From contig JAGZZT010000015.1 in assembly GCA_018377235.1 (NCBI GenBank), positions 62,001-126,000 of the forward strand: a DNA stretch of 64,000 bases, given 5' to 3'. A model generated the notes under the pieces. It had not been told where the DNA came from. It ran no database searches and worked only from the letters and a program-made list of their open reading frames with translations. Source of the DNA: Clostridium sp. (GTDB lineage Bacteria; Bacillota; Clostridia; Lachnospirales; Lachnospiraceae). Of this stretch, positions 17,832 through 25,707 are shown piece after piece (position 1 is the stretch's first letter; the number at the start of each line of letters is the position of its first letter). The translations under genes were made by a program, and so were the position numbers.

Positions 17832-18257
17832 ATGAAAAAGAAAGTTGTAATCCCAGTTATTGCAATGTTGGTTTTGATTTCTTTAGCAGCTATATTTTAC
17901 TTTACTCCTAAAACATTTGGTAAGAATGTAAATCCGTCTGATGTAAATCACATCGAGGTGTTTGACGGTAATACAGGTGTTGGTTTCACTATTGATAATC
18001 CAGAAGATATTAAATACATTGTTGAGAATATTCAAAGCCATCAAATGAAAAAAGATGGAATTTCTTTTGGTAAAATGGGCTATGGTTTGAAAATCACTTG
18101 CGTTGATGATAATGATAAAGCTATCATTCCAGAAATCATTCTCAATAGTGATGACACAATTCGTAAAGACCCATTCTTTTACAAATGTGATGGTGGCTTG
18201 TGCTTTGATTATATAAAGGAAATTGAAAGCAGAACTAAAAAACAGAATTGGAGGTAG
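17832..18257 (+). CDS. Hypothetical membrane-anchored small protein
   Basis: 141 residues. A lysine start is followed by one hydrophobic segment (VVIPVIAMLVLISLAAIFYF, residues 5-24), then a soluble domain of about 115 residues with NHIEVFDGNTGVGFTI and CVDDNDKAIIPEIIL that is predicted to face outside. GGAGGGA lies seven bases before ATG 17832, which decides the start; an earlier ATG at 17826 touches that site. Base composition is visibly richer in A+T than in the flanking operons. I do not recognise the family. Confidence 0.65.
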   Translation: MKKKVVIPVIAMLVLISLAAIFYFTPKTFGKNVNPSDVNHIEVFDGNTGVGFTIDNPEDIKYIVENIQSHQMKKDGISFGKMGYGLKITCVDDNDKAIIPEIILNSDDTIRKDPFFYKCDGGLCFDYIKEIESRTKKQNWR

Positions 18258-18260
18258 GAT

Positions 18261-18722
18261 ATGAAAAAAATCAGTATCGACGAAACGAAGCTTCCAGCCG
18301 TAATGGAAATTATTGAAAAGGCAGCGTTGCTCATGGACGAAAAAGACTGTGATAGCGATAAAGAAGCAAAAAAAGAGTTAGAGCAGCTGCAAAAGAATTT
18401 GAGAGAAGTTACTGGAAATAAGAAGATAAAAATTAATATCTTTCAAGCCTATTGGAGTTACACTGATTTAGAGACAATAGCACGCAGAGCTTTAATGTCC
18501 CCGCCAATGAAATCTAATTTAACAAATGAGCAACTCAAGGAAGTTGTTTTACATATTACAGATTTTGAGGAAGATGAAATGGATTGGTGGTTGGAATATC
18601 TGGAGATTAACACTGGCTTAGATAATCTTACTGACTATATTTTTTATCCGAATTTCTTCGGTTTGGAGTTAGACGCTACTTTGGAACAAATTGCTGATAA
18701 AATAATCGAAGATAGGAAATGA
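18261..18722 (+). CDS. Hypothetical acidic protein
   Basis: 153 residues, acidic and largely helical by appearance, with no signal or membrane segment. Features are a Lys/Glu-rich N-terminal half (EAKKELEQLQKNLREV) and an aromatic, acidic C-terminal half (DEMDWWLEYLEINTGLDNLTDYIFYPNFFG). A good GGAGG site precedes ATG 18261, four bases after the previous stop, so it is co-transcribed with the membrane-anchored protein. A+T-rich. I do not recognise it. The pair could be an exported factor and a cytoplasmic partner, but there is no direct evidence. Confidence 0.65.
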   Translation: MKKISIDETKLPAVMEIIEKAALLMDEKDCDSDKEAKKELEQLQKNLREVTGNKKIKINIFQAYWSYTDLETIARRALMSPPMKSNLTNEQLKEVVLHITDFEEDEMDWWLEYLEINTGLDNLTDYIFYPNFFGLELDATLEQIADKIIEDRK

Positions 18723-18747
18723 ACTCAAATGAAACATAAGAACTCCT

Positions 18748-18834
18748 ATGAAATTGGCTCAAATTTTAGAAGATGAAAAAAGTGTGCGTATGTTTAAGGA
18801 TTATATGGATAAAAAATGGTATATAAAATGTTAA
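18748..18834 (+). pseudogene. 28-codon remnant of an unknown protein
   Basis: A short frame, MKLAQILEDEKSVRMFKDYM followed by DKKWYIKC, lacks a ribosome site. It reads like the inside of a larger protein whose beginning and end are lost. It lies in the A+T-rich patch between the hypothetical acidic protein and the reductase-like gene. It could be degraded from an immunity-type or other accessory gene; this is speculative. Confidence 0.35.
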
Positions 18835-18881
18835 ATTATATAATCTTATGTCCGTAACTTCCAGGCTGTAAAGGAGAATCA

Positions 18882-19421
18882 ATGAAAAAAGTCACCGTAT
18901 TTATAGCGATGAGTCTTGACGGGTATATCGCAGACAGTAGGGGCGGCGTGGATTGGCTGGCAGGCCAGGGCAATGACGATGATAGCGTTGACTCTTATTC
19001 AGAGTTTGTAAAAGAGATTGATACTGTAGTCATGGGCTGGAATACGTATCATCAAATTGTGACTGAGCTTTCACCGAGCGAATGGGTTTATTCTGATTTT
19101 ACTGCTTATGTGGTAACTCATAACACGAAAGTATCCTCTGAAAGCATCCGTTTTGTCAATGACAGTCCCGCCCGTCTGGTAAAAAAATTACGGGCAGAGG
19201 AGGGAAAGGGGATCTGGATCTGCGGCGGGGCAGACTTGATCCAGCAGTTAGTCAGAGAAGACATAATTGACTGCTATTATATTACGGTTATTCCGACGAT
19301 TTTAGGTTCCGGGATCCGGCTTTTTGGAGAAAATAACCGCGAAATTAAGCTGAAATTACTGAGGACACAATCGCACAACGGCATGACGGATTTGATCTAC
19401 GAAAGAAGAATCGGGGAATGA
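18882..19421 (+). CDS. Dihydrofolate reductase-like (RibD C-terminal) protein
   Basis: 179 residues. It starts KKVTVFIAMSLDGYIADSRG, has VVMGWNTYHQI near residue 50 and GIWICGGADLIQQLVREDII near residue 110, and ends with a GSGIRLFGE segment. This is the pattern of the YyaP/YwjB group of the RibD C-terminal/dihydrofolate reductase superfamily, which binds NADPH. A canonical folate or riboflavin role is not indicated. GTAAAGGAG precedes ATG 18882. It sits alone at the end of the A+T-rich patch, a location typical of accessory genes. Confidence 0.85.
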   Translation: MKKVTVFIAMSLDGYIADSRGGVDWLAGQGNDDDSVDSYSEFVKEIDTVVMGWNTYHQIVTELSPSEWVYSDFTAYVVTHNTKVSSESIRFVNDSPARLVKKLRAEEGKGIWICGGADLIQQLVREDIIDCYYITVIPTILGSGIRLFGENNREIKLKLLRTQSHNGMTDLIYERRIGE

Positions 19422-19425
19422 TTAT

Positions 19426-19602
19426 ATGTTAAACAAGAAAACAATTATGATTCATGTGCTGTCCCTGGGCGCGCTGTGTATAGGCTTTATTTTGTGCAGA
19501 TATGTATTTTTCGATATTCATGGAATGAAGCAGTGGCCAGTTATATTGTCCGGTATGATTTACGATAAGTTTTCTGGTTCCTCTAAAAGGAAAATCAGTT
19601 AG
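19426..19602 (+). CDS. Small (58-residue) membrane protein, possibly truncated
   Basis: Starting four bases after the previous stop, it encodes MLNKKTIMIHVLSLGALCIG followed by a hydrophobic stretch (FILCRYVFF), then a hydrophilic end (KFSGSSKRKIS). There is one predicted membrane helix. The ribosome site is weak. It may be the 5' remnant of a longer membrane protein. No family was recognised. Confidence 0.4.
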   Translation: MLNKKTIMIHVLSLGALCIGFILCRYVFFDIHGMKQWPVILSGMIYDKFSGSSKRKIS

Positions 19603-19686
19603 ATTATTTAACCTCCGGTTCCGGAATGCGTTTGGGAGGAAGAGACATGTTTGCGGATGACAGGCGTGAAGTATATCACTAACCTC

Positions 19687-19715
19687 TTGCGCCCTCACCA
19701 AATCTATGTTATACT
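19687..19715 (+). promoter_or_regulatory. Promoter for the queT leader
   Basis: TTGCGC (19687-19692), a 17-bp spacer and TATACT (19710-19715). The predicted transcript carries a leader of about 115 nt ending in the preQ1 riboswitch. Confidence 0.55.
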
Positions 19716-19786
19716 CTAACCCGTTGCAAAGCCCACAAAAACAAGGTCTTACAGGGCTTTCCGCCGATTTCCGGCGTAAAATGAAT

Positions 19787-19829
19787 CGAGTGTTCGCGAC
19801 CTTCCACTCGTAAAACAAAACTAAAGGAG
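19787..19829 (+). promoter_or_regulatory. PreQ1-I riboswitch
   Basis: CGAGTG (19787-19792) pairs with CACTCG (19805-19810) around the loop TTCGCGACCTTC. The A-rich tail TAAAACAAAACTAAAGGAG follows, as in class I preQ1 aptamers. The tail merges with the ribosome site of queT (AAAGGAG at 19823-19829), so ligand-induced pseudoknot formation would hide the site and block translation. Confidence 0.9.
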
Positions 19830-19839
19830 ACAATTGAAT

Positions 19840-20343
19840 ATGAACGAGAGAAACAAGAAGTCTGTGTACCTGCTGACCTACAGCGCGGCCATTGCTGCCA
19901 TTTACATTGCGCTGACTATGATGTTTATGCCTATCAGCTTCGGTCCGATCCAGTTCAGAATTTCGGAGGCGCTGTGCGTTCTTCCGTACTTTACTCCGGC
20001 GGCAGTTCCCGGCCTTTTTATTGGCTGTCTGCTGTCCAATCTTCTGGCAGGAGCCATGACCATGGATGTAATCTTTGGAAGTGTTGCCACTCTGATTGGA
20101 GCAGTTGGTTCCTACGCGCTCAGAAGAAGCCGTTTTATGGTTCTGCTTCCGCCTATTATTTCCAACGCGGTGATCATTCCATGGGTACTGCGGTATGCCT
20201 ACGGCTCCACGGACTTGATTCCGGTAGCCATGGTGACAGTGGGAATCGGTGAGATTCTGGCTGTGGGAGTGCTGGGAAGCGTTTTAATCCGCGCTCTGGA
20301 GCGTTATAAGCATATGATTTTCAGGGGAGTGAGCGCAGTGTAG
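19840..20343 (+). CDS. queT: QueT-type queuosine precursor transporter
   Basis: 167 residues, five to six hydrophobic segments. The signature ISFGPIQFRISEALCVLPYF near residues 30-50 is typical of QueT ECF S-components. It imports preQ1 or queuosine precursors through a shared ECF energising module encoded elsewhere. ATG 19840 is preferred to TTG 19834 because of the 10-base spacing from AAAGGAG. The preQ1-I riboswitch directly upstream independently supports the assignment. A terminator follows at 20441. Confidence 0.92.
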   Translation: MNERNKKSVYLLTYSAAIAAIYIALTMMFMPISFGPIQFRISEALCVLPYFTPAAVPGLFIGCLLSNLLAGAMTMDVIFGSVATLIGAVGSYALRRSRFMVLLPPIISNAVIIPWVLRYAYGSTDLIPVAMVTVGIGEILAVGVLGSVLIRALERYKHMIFRGVSAV

Positions 20344-20440
20344 AGGCGTTTCACTGGCTTGACGGAGAAGAACTCAGATAGAATTCAGAGGAAGAAGCAT
20401 TCCAGCCGCTTGGGCAGGACAAAGAGATTAAACTCATACA

Positions 20441-20478
20441 AAAAGCTGTAAAGGCCGGATTGGCTTTTACAGCTTTTC
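20441..20478 (+). terminator. Terminator after queT
   Basis: AAAGCTGTAAA pairs with TTTTACAGCTTTT around a GGCC-GGAT-TGGC centre, ending in a T tract. It lies about 100 bp after the queT stop. Confidence 0.8.
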
Positions 20479-20487
20479 CTGTATCAG

Positions 20488-20516
20488 TTGACATTTTCCT
20501 GTAAAAGCAGTTAAAT
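20488..20516 (+). promoter_or_regulatory. Promoter for murC
   Basis: TTGACA (20488-20493), 17 bp, TTAAAT (20511-20516), directly after the queT terminator and about 70 bp before murC. Confidence 0.6.
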
Positions 20517-20583
20517 GAAAGAAACATTACAGTGTCAGCGTACACAGACGTTAATAACTATAATTAAAAAGGTGGAATGATCT

Positions 20584-21981
20584 ATGTATCAAATTGATTT
20601 TAATAAACCGCAGCACATTTATTTTATGGGAATCGGAGGCATCAGCATGAGCGGACTGGCCGAGATCCTGATGGACGAGGGCTTTACGATCTCAGGCTCT
20701 GATTCAAAGGAAAGCGATCTGACAGAACATTTAAGAAGCAGAGGAGCCTCTGTGTACATTGGTCAGAAAGGGGAAAATATCGCAGCTGCCCAGGCGGAAG
20801 GCGGAGCAGTAGACGCAGTTGTTTACACAGCTGCCATTCACCCGGATAACCCGGAATTTCAGGCAGCGCAGCAGGCGGGTATTCCCATGATGTCCAGAGC
20901 AGTTCTCTTGGGAGAGATGATGCATAATTATAAGGAAGCGATTGCAGTGGCGGGAACCCACGGAAAGACCACCACAACCTCCATGCTGTCTGAGATTTTT
21001 ATGGCAGCTCAGGCAGATCCGACAATCTCTGTAGGCGGTATTCTGCCGTCTATCGGGGGAAATATCCGGGTAGGCGGGCCGGAATTTTTCATCACGGAGG
21101 CCTGTGAGTATACCAACAGCTTTCTGGAGTTTTTCCCCACCATGGCGCTGATTTTAAACATTGAGGAGGATCATCTGGACTTTTTCAAGGATCTGGCTGA
21201 TATCCGCCGCTCTTTTGCTCTCTTTGCAGAGAAGATTCCAGCTCAGGGAAGCGTCATTATTAACGGTGATATTGAAAACTGGCAGGAGATTGTAAAAAAT
21301 GTCAAAGGAAAAGTAATTACAGTTGGAAAAGATAGGACGTGTACCTACAGCGCTGATTCCATTATCTATGACGAATTTGCAAGGCCGTCCTTTGAACTGT
21401 ATGAAAACGGCGTAAGAAAGGACACTATAAGCCTTGGCGTAGGCGGCGAACACAATGTATACAATGCTCTCGCGGCTACTGCAGCAGCTCTTTCAGCAGG
21501 CATTTCTATGGAGGCGGTGAAGAGAGGACTTCTGAGCTTTACAGGAACCAGGAGACGTTTTGAGAAGAAGGGCGAGTTTAACGGAGTCACAGTCATTGAC
21601 GATTATGCCCACCACCCTCAGGAGATTCAGGCAACTTTAAAGACAGCGGAAAATTATCCTCACAACCGTGTCTGGTGCGTATTCCAGCCTCACACCTACA
21701 CCAGAACGAAGGCATTTTTAGATGAGTTTGCAGAGGCTCTTTCCATGGCGGATCGCGTGATTTTAGCTGACATTTATGCAGCCAGGGAGACAGATACGCT
21801 GGGCGTCAGCTCCAGGGACATTGCAGAAAAAATTGAGAAGCTTGGGAAAAAAGCCTGGTATTTTCCGACATTTTCAGAAATTGAAGAATTTCTTAAAAAG
21901 AACTGTGAACCAGGGGATTTGTTGATAACTATGGGGGCTGGAGACATTGTAACTGTGGGCGAGGAGCTGCTTTCTAAATAG
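20584..21981 (+). CDS. murC: UDP-N-acetylmuramate--L-alanine ligase
   Basis: 465 residues, the usual MurC length. It has an N-terminal Rossmann motif (FMGIGGISMSGLAE), a P-loop at about 124-130 (GTHGKTTTTSM), the central ILNIEEDHLDFF, and a C-terminal VIDDYAHHPQEI. It adds L-alanine to UDP-MurNAc in the cytoplasm, the first step of the peptide stem. An AGGTGG site precedes ATG 20584. The stop is followed after one base by the first DnaA-box-like sequence. Confidence 0.97.
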   Translation: MYQIDFNKPQHIYFMGIGGISMSGLAEILMDEGFTISGSDSKESDLTEHLRSRGASVYIGQKGENIAAAQAEGGAVDAVVYTAAIHPDNPEFQAAQQAGIPMMSRAVLLGEMMHNYKEAIAVAGTHGKTTTTSMLSEIFMAAQADPTISVGGILPSIGGNIRVGGPEFFITEACEYTNSFLEFFPTMALILNIEEDHLDFFKDLADIRRSFALFAEKIPAQGSVIINGDIENWQEIVKNVKGKVITVGKDRTCTYSADSIIYDEFARPSFELYENGVRKDTISLGVGGEHNVYNALAATAAALSAGISMEAVKRGLLSFTGTRRRFEKKGEFNGVTVIDDYAHHPQEIQATLKTAENYPHNRVWCVFQPHTYTRTKAFLDEFAEALSMADRVILADIYAARETDTLGVSSRDIAEKIEKLGKKAWYFPTFSEIEEFLKKNCEPGDLLITMGAGDIVTVGEELLSK

Positions 21982-22180
21982 TTATCCACATTATCCACAT
22001 AGTTTTCAACATTTTATGTAAAGAGTCAGTGTGGATTTCTTGATTGACATAATAAAAGTTCCTATTGTATGAAAAACATTGAAAATTCAAGGTTTTCGAC
22101 AGAAAGGGCCAAAAACAGCGCAGAAAGGACAGGGCATTGTCCACATTATCCACATTGTTCACATAGGTTTCTGGGGATAA
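21982..22180. promoter_or_regulatory. Two clusters of DnaA-box-like 9-mers
   Basis: Exact TTATCCACA boxes lie at 21982-21990 and 21991-21999 (abutting) and at 22146-22154. The last is flanked without gaps by TTGTCCACA (22137-22145) and TTGTTCACA (22155-22163). Weaker matches are TTTTCAACA at 22003-22011 and, on the other strand, TGGGGATAA at 22172-22180. The clusters fill the gap between murC and the DnaD-domain gene. DnaA binding here could control the helicase-loader genes or titrate DnaA. Confidence 0.75.
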
Positions 22181-22232
22181 CTGGTGGATGTTTCAGGCGT
22201 AATTTAACAAGAAAACAGCGGGAGGAAAAGAG

Positions 22233-23339
22233 ATGGGAAACTTCATAAGGAATTGTCTGGCTCATGGGGTGACTGTCGTCTCCAATGAATTTATAGACAG
22301 CTATATGACCAAAGCTAACGGAGAGTACGTGAAGGTCTATCTTTACATTTTGAGAAACGGCGGGAAGGCGGACAGTGTGGCTGCCATTGCCGATGCTCTG
22401 AATCACACAGAGGCGGATGTGCGCCGCGCCCTGGTCTACTGGGAGCAGGAGGGGGTCCTGGAGCTGGCAGATAACAGACAGGCTGCTTTGCCTGCCTCTG
22501 CTGTGGCGGCAGACAGCCAAGTAATGGAACGTAAAGCGGCGGGCAGGATTTCTGCAGGAGAAACGGAGAGCCGTCCGTCCCTGTTGTCTCCGGAACAGAA
22601 CAGACCGGGAACTTCAGGAGATGTTTTCAGCCGTCTGGCGGGAAACGAAGAGTTTTCTCAGCTTCTCTATATTGCCCAGAAATATCTGAACAGGACTTTT
22701 ACCCCTACAGACTGCGATGTATTTGCCCACCTTTACGGGGAGCTTCGTATGCCGGCAGAGCTTTTAGAGTACCTGGTAGAATCCTGCGCCCAAAATGGAC
22801 ATACCAGCATCCGCTATATTGAGAAGGTGGGGCTGAGCTGGCATGAGAGAGGGTTTAAGACGGCCGAGGAGGCGAAAAGCCAGTCCATGGGTTATAAAAA
22901 GGATATTTTTGCCGTGATGCGGGCTTTTGGTCTGTCCGGGAGAAATCCGGCAGACAGTGAAATTGATTTGATGGACAAATGGTTCGGAGCCTTTGGCTTT
23001 ACCAGAGAGATCGTGGTGGAGGCCTGCAGCCGGACCATGGCGGCTATTCATAAACCCAGTTTTCAGTACGCAGACACTATTCTCACTGAATGGAGCCGGG
23101 CTGGAGTGAGAACCATGAAGGATGTGGAAAATGTGACGAGACTGCGGAAAGAAAAAAAGGCCAGAGAAGGAAAAGGCGGCGGTCAGACAGAGAGAAAGAG
23201 GACTGCAAACAGGTTCCACAATCTGGAGGAACACGGCTATAATTATGACGAGATGATCTGGAGCATGATCAATTCCGGAGACAGCGGAAACGATTCGGGA
23301 CAGCCAAGGAGCACAGGAGGAAAACATGGCACTGAGTAA
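22233..23339 (+). CDS. DnaD domain replication protein
   Basis: 368 residues. An N-terminal winged-helix region (FIDSYMTKANGEYVKVYLYI, then ADALNHTEADVRRALVYWEQ) resembles DnaD/DnaB-type primosome proteins. A linker and a DnaD-like C-terminal domain follow (YGELRMPAELLEYLVESCAQ, IRYIEKVGLSWHERG). In Firmicutes such proteins help load the replicative helicase. GGGAGG precedes ATG 22233. It overlaps the downstream ATPase gene by 14 bp and is preceded by the DnaA-box clusters. It has a disordered, charged C-terminal tail. Confidence 0.88.
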   Translation: MGNFIRNCLAHGVTVVSNEFIDSYMTKANGEYVKVYLYILRNGGKADSVAAIADALNHTEADVRRALVYWEQEGVLELADNRQAALPASAVAADSQVMERKAAGRISAGETESRPSLLSPEQNRPGTSGDVFSRLAGNEEFSQLLYIAQKYLNRTFTPTDCDVFAHLYGELRMPAELLEYLVESCAQNGHTSIRYIEKVGLSWHERGFKTAEEAKSQSMGYKKDIFAVMRAFGLSGRNPADSEIDLMDKWFGAFGFTREIVVEACSRTMAAIHKPSFQYADTILTEWSRAGVRTMKDVENVTRLRKEKKAREGKGGGQTERKRTANRFHNLEEHGYNYDEMIWSMINSGDSGNDSGQPRSTGGKHGTE

Positions 23340-24321
23340 TTCCCAGTATGATTCCATTATGCGTATTTATAACCAGACCCAGCTTCGTGAAAAGCGGGAG
23401 CTGGACAGGCGGCGGGAAGAGGTTTACCAGAAAATTCCCGCAGTAAAGGAGCTGAATGAGGAGATAACTTCTTCAGCGGTGAAAAGCGCCAGACAGCTTC
23501 TGGCCGGGGACGACAGGGCGGCCAAAGGGCTGAAGCAGCGGATTGCCGATCTGTGTGAAGAGCGGCAGGTGCTTCTCACTGCTTATGGTTATCCGGAGGA
23601 CTACCTGGAACTTCACTATGAATGTCCGGTCTGCCGAGACACAGGGTATGTGGATGGCCGCAAGTGCAGCTGTTTTAAAAAGAGGGAGATTGCCCTTTTA
23701 TACGATCAGTCCAATATCAGGGAGATTTTAAACAGGGAGAATTTCAGCGTATTCTCCTACGAATACTTCGACGATACGAAGCCAGATCCCAGAAGCAAAA
23801 AGACAGCCAGAGAATACATGAAGCAGGTGGTATCTCTTTGCAGGGCGTATGTGGAGCACTTTGGGGAAAATAAGGACAATCTGCTTTTTACAGGAAAGAC
23901 GGGCCTTGGGAAGACCTTTTTAAGCAACTGCATCGCCAAGGAGCTGTTAGACCGGGGCTATTCGGTGGTCTACCTGCCGGCGGTAAAGATGTATGAGATT
24001 TTTTCAAAGGAGCGGTTTGATTACGATTCCACAGAGGAGGATCGGGACCGTTCCATGTACCTGCTGGACTGCGATCTTCTGATTATCGATGATCTAGGTA
24101 CAGAGCTTGTAAATACCTTTACTACCTCTCAGCTGTTTTACTGCATTAACGAGAGGCTGAACCGGAAGAAGGGCACGATTATTTCCACCAATCTTCCTGT
24201 CAATGAGATGAGGGATGAATTTACAGATCGGGTAATGTCCAGGATTATCAGCCAGTATACGGTGATTCCCCTTTATGGAGAAGACATCCGGATTCGGAAA
24301 AAGCTTCTTGGGCGGGGTTGA
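23326..24321 (+). CDS. DnaC/DnaI-like helicase loader ATPase
   Basis: 331 residues. The N-terminal part is coiled and carries a zinc-binding cluster CPVCRDTGYVDGRKCSC near residue 100. An AAA+ domain follows with Walker A TGKTGLGKTF near residue 190 and Walker B LLIIDDLGTE near 258, plus a C-terminal arginine-rich sensor region. This is the DnaC/DnaI group that delivers the replicative helicase. GGAGG precedes ATG 23326, and the gene overlaps the DnaD-domain gene, so the two products likely act together. IstB of insertion sequences is similar, but no transposase is near. Confidence 0.9.
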   Translation: MALSNSQYDSIMRIYNQTQLREKRELDRRREEVYQKIPAVKELNEEITSSAVKSARQLLAGDDRAAKGLKQRIADLCEERQVLLTAYGYPEDYLELHYECPVCRDTGYVDGRKCSCFKKREIALLYDQSNIREILNRENFSVFSYEYFDDTKPDPRSKKTAREYMKQVVSLCRAYVEHFGENKDNLLFTGKTGLGKTFLSNCIAKELLDRGYSVVYLPAVKMYEIFSKERFDYDSTEEDRDRSMYLLDCDLLIIDDLGTELVNTFTTSQLFYCINERLNRKKGTIISTNLPVNEMRDEFTDRVMSRIISQYTVIPLYGEDIRIRKKLLGRG

Positions 24322-24381
24322 CTCAGGACAGGTTAAATGATATAAAGAAGAAGTATTTTACTGACACGTGGGAGGAGAAAC

Positions 24382-25563
24382 ATGCTGTACGAAGAGAAGA
24401 TTATTGATACAATTCCTGTAGGGCCGCTGGGCCTGATTCCCCTGAAGAGCTGCAGAACCATGGGGGAAAAGGTTGACAAATATCTGGTTGACTGGCGCAG
24501 AGAGAGGGAGAGCGAGCACAAGTCGACAATTGCTTTTGCCGGTTATCAGAGAGATTCCTATATTATTTCTGCCAGCACACCCCGCTTCGGCTCCGGAGAG
24601 GGAAAGGGCGCTTTAAACGAGTCTGTTCGAGGAGACGATATCTATATTTTAGTAGATGTGTGCAATCACAATCTGACCTATTCTCTGAACGGAATGGTCA
24701 ATCATATGTCCCCGGATGACCACTTCCAGGATTTGAAGAGAGTGATCGCCGCTGTAGGGGGAAAGGCCAGAAGAATTAATGTTATTATGCCGTTCCTCTA
24801 TGAGAGCCGCCAGCACAAGCGTACAGGCAGAGAGTCCCTGGACTGCGCTCTGGCTCTGAAGGAGATCGTGGACATGGGTGTGGAAAATATTATTACTTTT
24901 GACGCTCATGACCCCAGAGTTCAGAATGCGATCCCGTTAAAGGGCTTTGAGACAGTCCAGCCGATTTATCAGTTTATCAAGCACTTGTTAAAGCATGAGA
25001 AGGAGCTTCAGATTGACAATGATCACATGATGGTCATCAGCCCGGATGAGGGCGGAATGCGCCGCGCCGTTTATTTTGCTAACGTGCTGGGACTTGATAT
25101 GGGTATGTTCTACAAGCGCCGCGATTATACAAAGATTGTCAACGGCAGAAATCCTATCGTAGCTCATGAATTTCTGGGAAGCAGCGTAGAGGGCAAGGAT
25201 GTTATCATTGTGGACGATATGATTTCCTCAGGAGAGAGTATGCTGGACGTGGCTAAGGAGTTAAAGAGAAGAAAGGCCAGAAAAGTTTTTGTCTGCGCTA
25301 CTTTCGGCCTGTTTACAAATGGACTTCAGAAGTTTGACGAGTATTATGAGAACGGAGTTATCGACAGGGTTCTGACTACAAACCTGATTTATCAGTCAGC
25401 GGATCTGCTCTCCAGACCATACTATATTGATGTAGATATGAGCAAATACATTGCACTGATTATCGACAATTTAAACCATGACGCTTCCTTAAGCGAGCTG
25501 TTAAATCCAACGGGAAGAATCAACCGTCTGGTAGAGAAGTATAAGGCAGGCATCAGGGATTAG
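24382..25563 (+). CDS. prs: Ribose-phosphate pyrophosphokinase
   Basis: 393 residues, longer than the common 315-residue form. It has the PRPP-binding loop DVIIVDDMISSGESM near residue 275 and the metal site FDAHDPRVQ near residue 175. MPFLYESRQHKRTGRESLDC matches the flexible catalytic region. It makes PRPP from ribose 5-phosphate and ATP for nucleotide, His and Trp synthesis. The longer N terminus, with a LGLIPLKSCRTMGEKVD stretch, is characteristic of a Clostridia subgroup. GGAGGAG precedes ATG 24382. A terminator follows. Confidence 0.92.
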   Translation: MLYEEKIIDTIPVGPLGLIPLKSCRTMGEKVDKYLVDWRRERESEHKSTIAFAGYQRDSYIISASTPRFGSGEGKGALNESVRGDDIYILVDVCNHNLTYSLNGMVNHMSPDDHFQDLKRVIAAVGGKARRINVIMPFLYESRQHKRTGRESLDCALALKEIVDMGVENIITFDAHDPRVQNAIPLKGFETVQPIYQFIKHLLKHEKELQIDNDHMMVISPDEGGMRRAVYFANVLGLDMGMFYKRRDYTKIVNGRNPIVAHEFLGSSVEGKDVIIVDDMISSGESMLDVAKELKRRKARKVFVCATFGLFTNGLQKFDEYYENGVIDRVLTTNLIYQSADLLSRPYYIDVDMSKYIALIIDNLNHDASLSELLNPTGRINRLVEKYKAGIRD

Positions 25564-25600
25564 ACTAAAAAATAAGAAGAGAACAAAGACCGCCGGGAGG

Positions 25601-25630
25601 AGGCAGCCGCCGTTTGGATGGCTGCCTTTT
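25601..25630 (+). terminator. Terminator after prs
   Basis: AGGCAGCC and GGCTGCCT arms around GCCGTTTGGAT, then a T run. Confidence 0.85.
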
Positions 25631-25707
25631 CACTTTTATGAAAAACCTGCTTTCAAAAGAAAGCAGTCTTCTGGACAAACAATTATTTTCAGAGAAGGGA
25701 GAAGGAA

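Noticed and set aside
23326..24321. IstB-like ATPase as a sign of an insertion sequence.
   Set aside because: No transposase or terminal inverted repeats are near, and the gene overlaps a DnaD-domain gene, which fits a chromosomal helicase loader.
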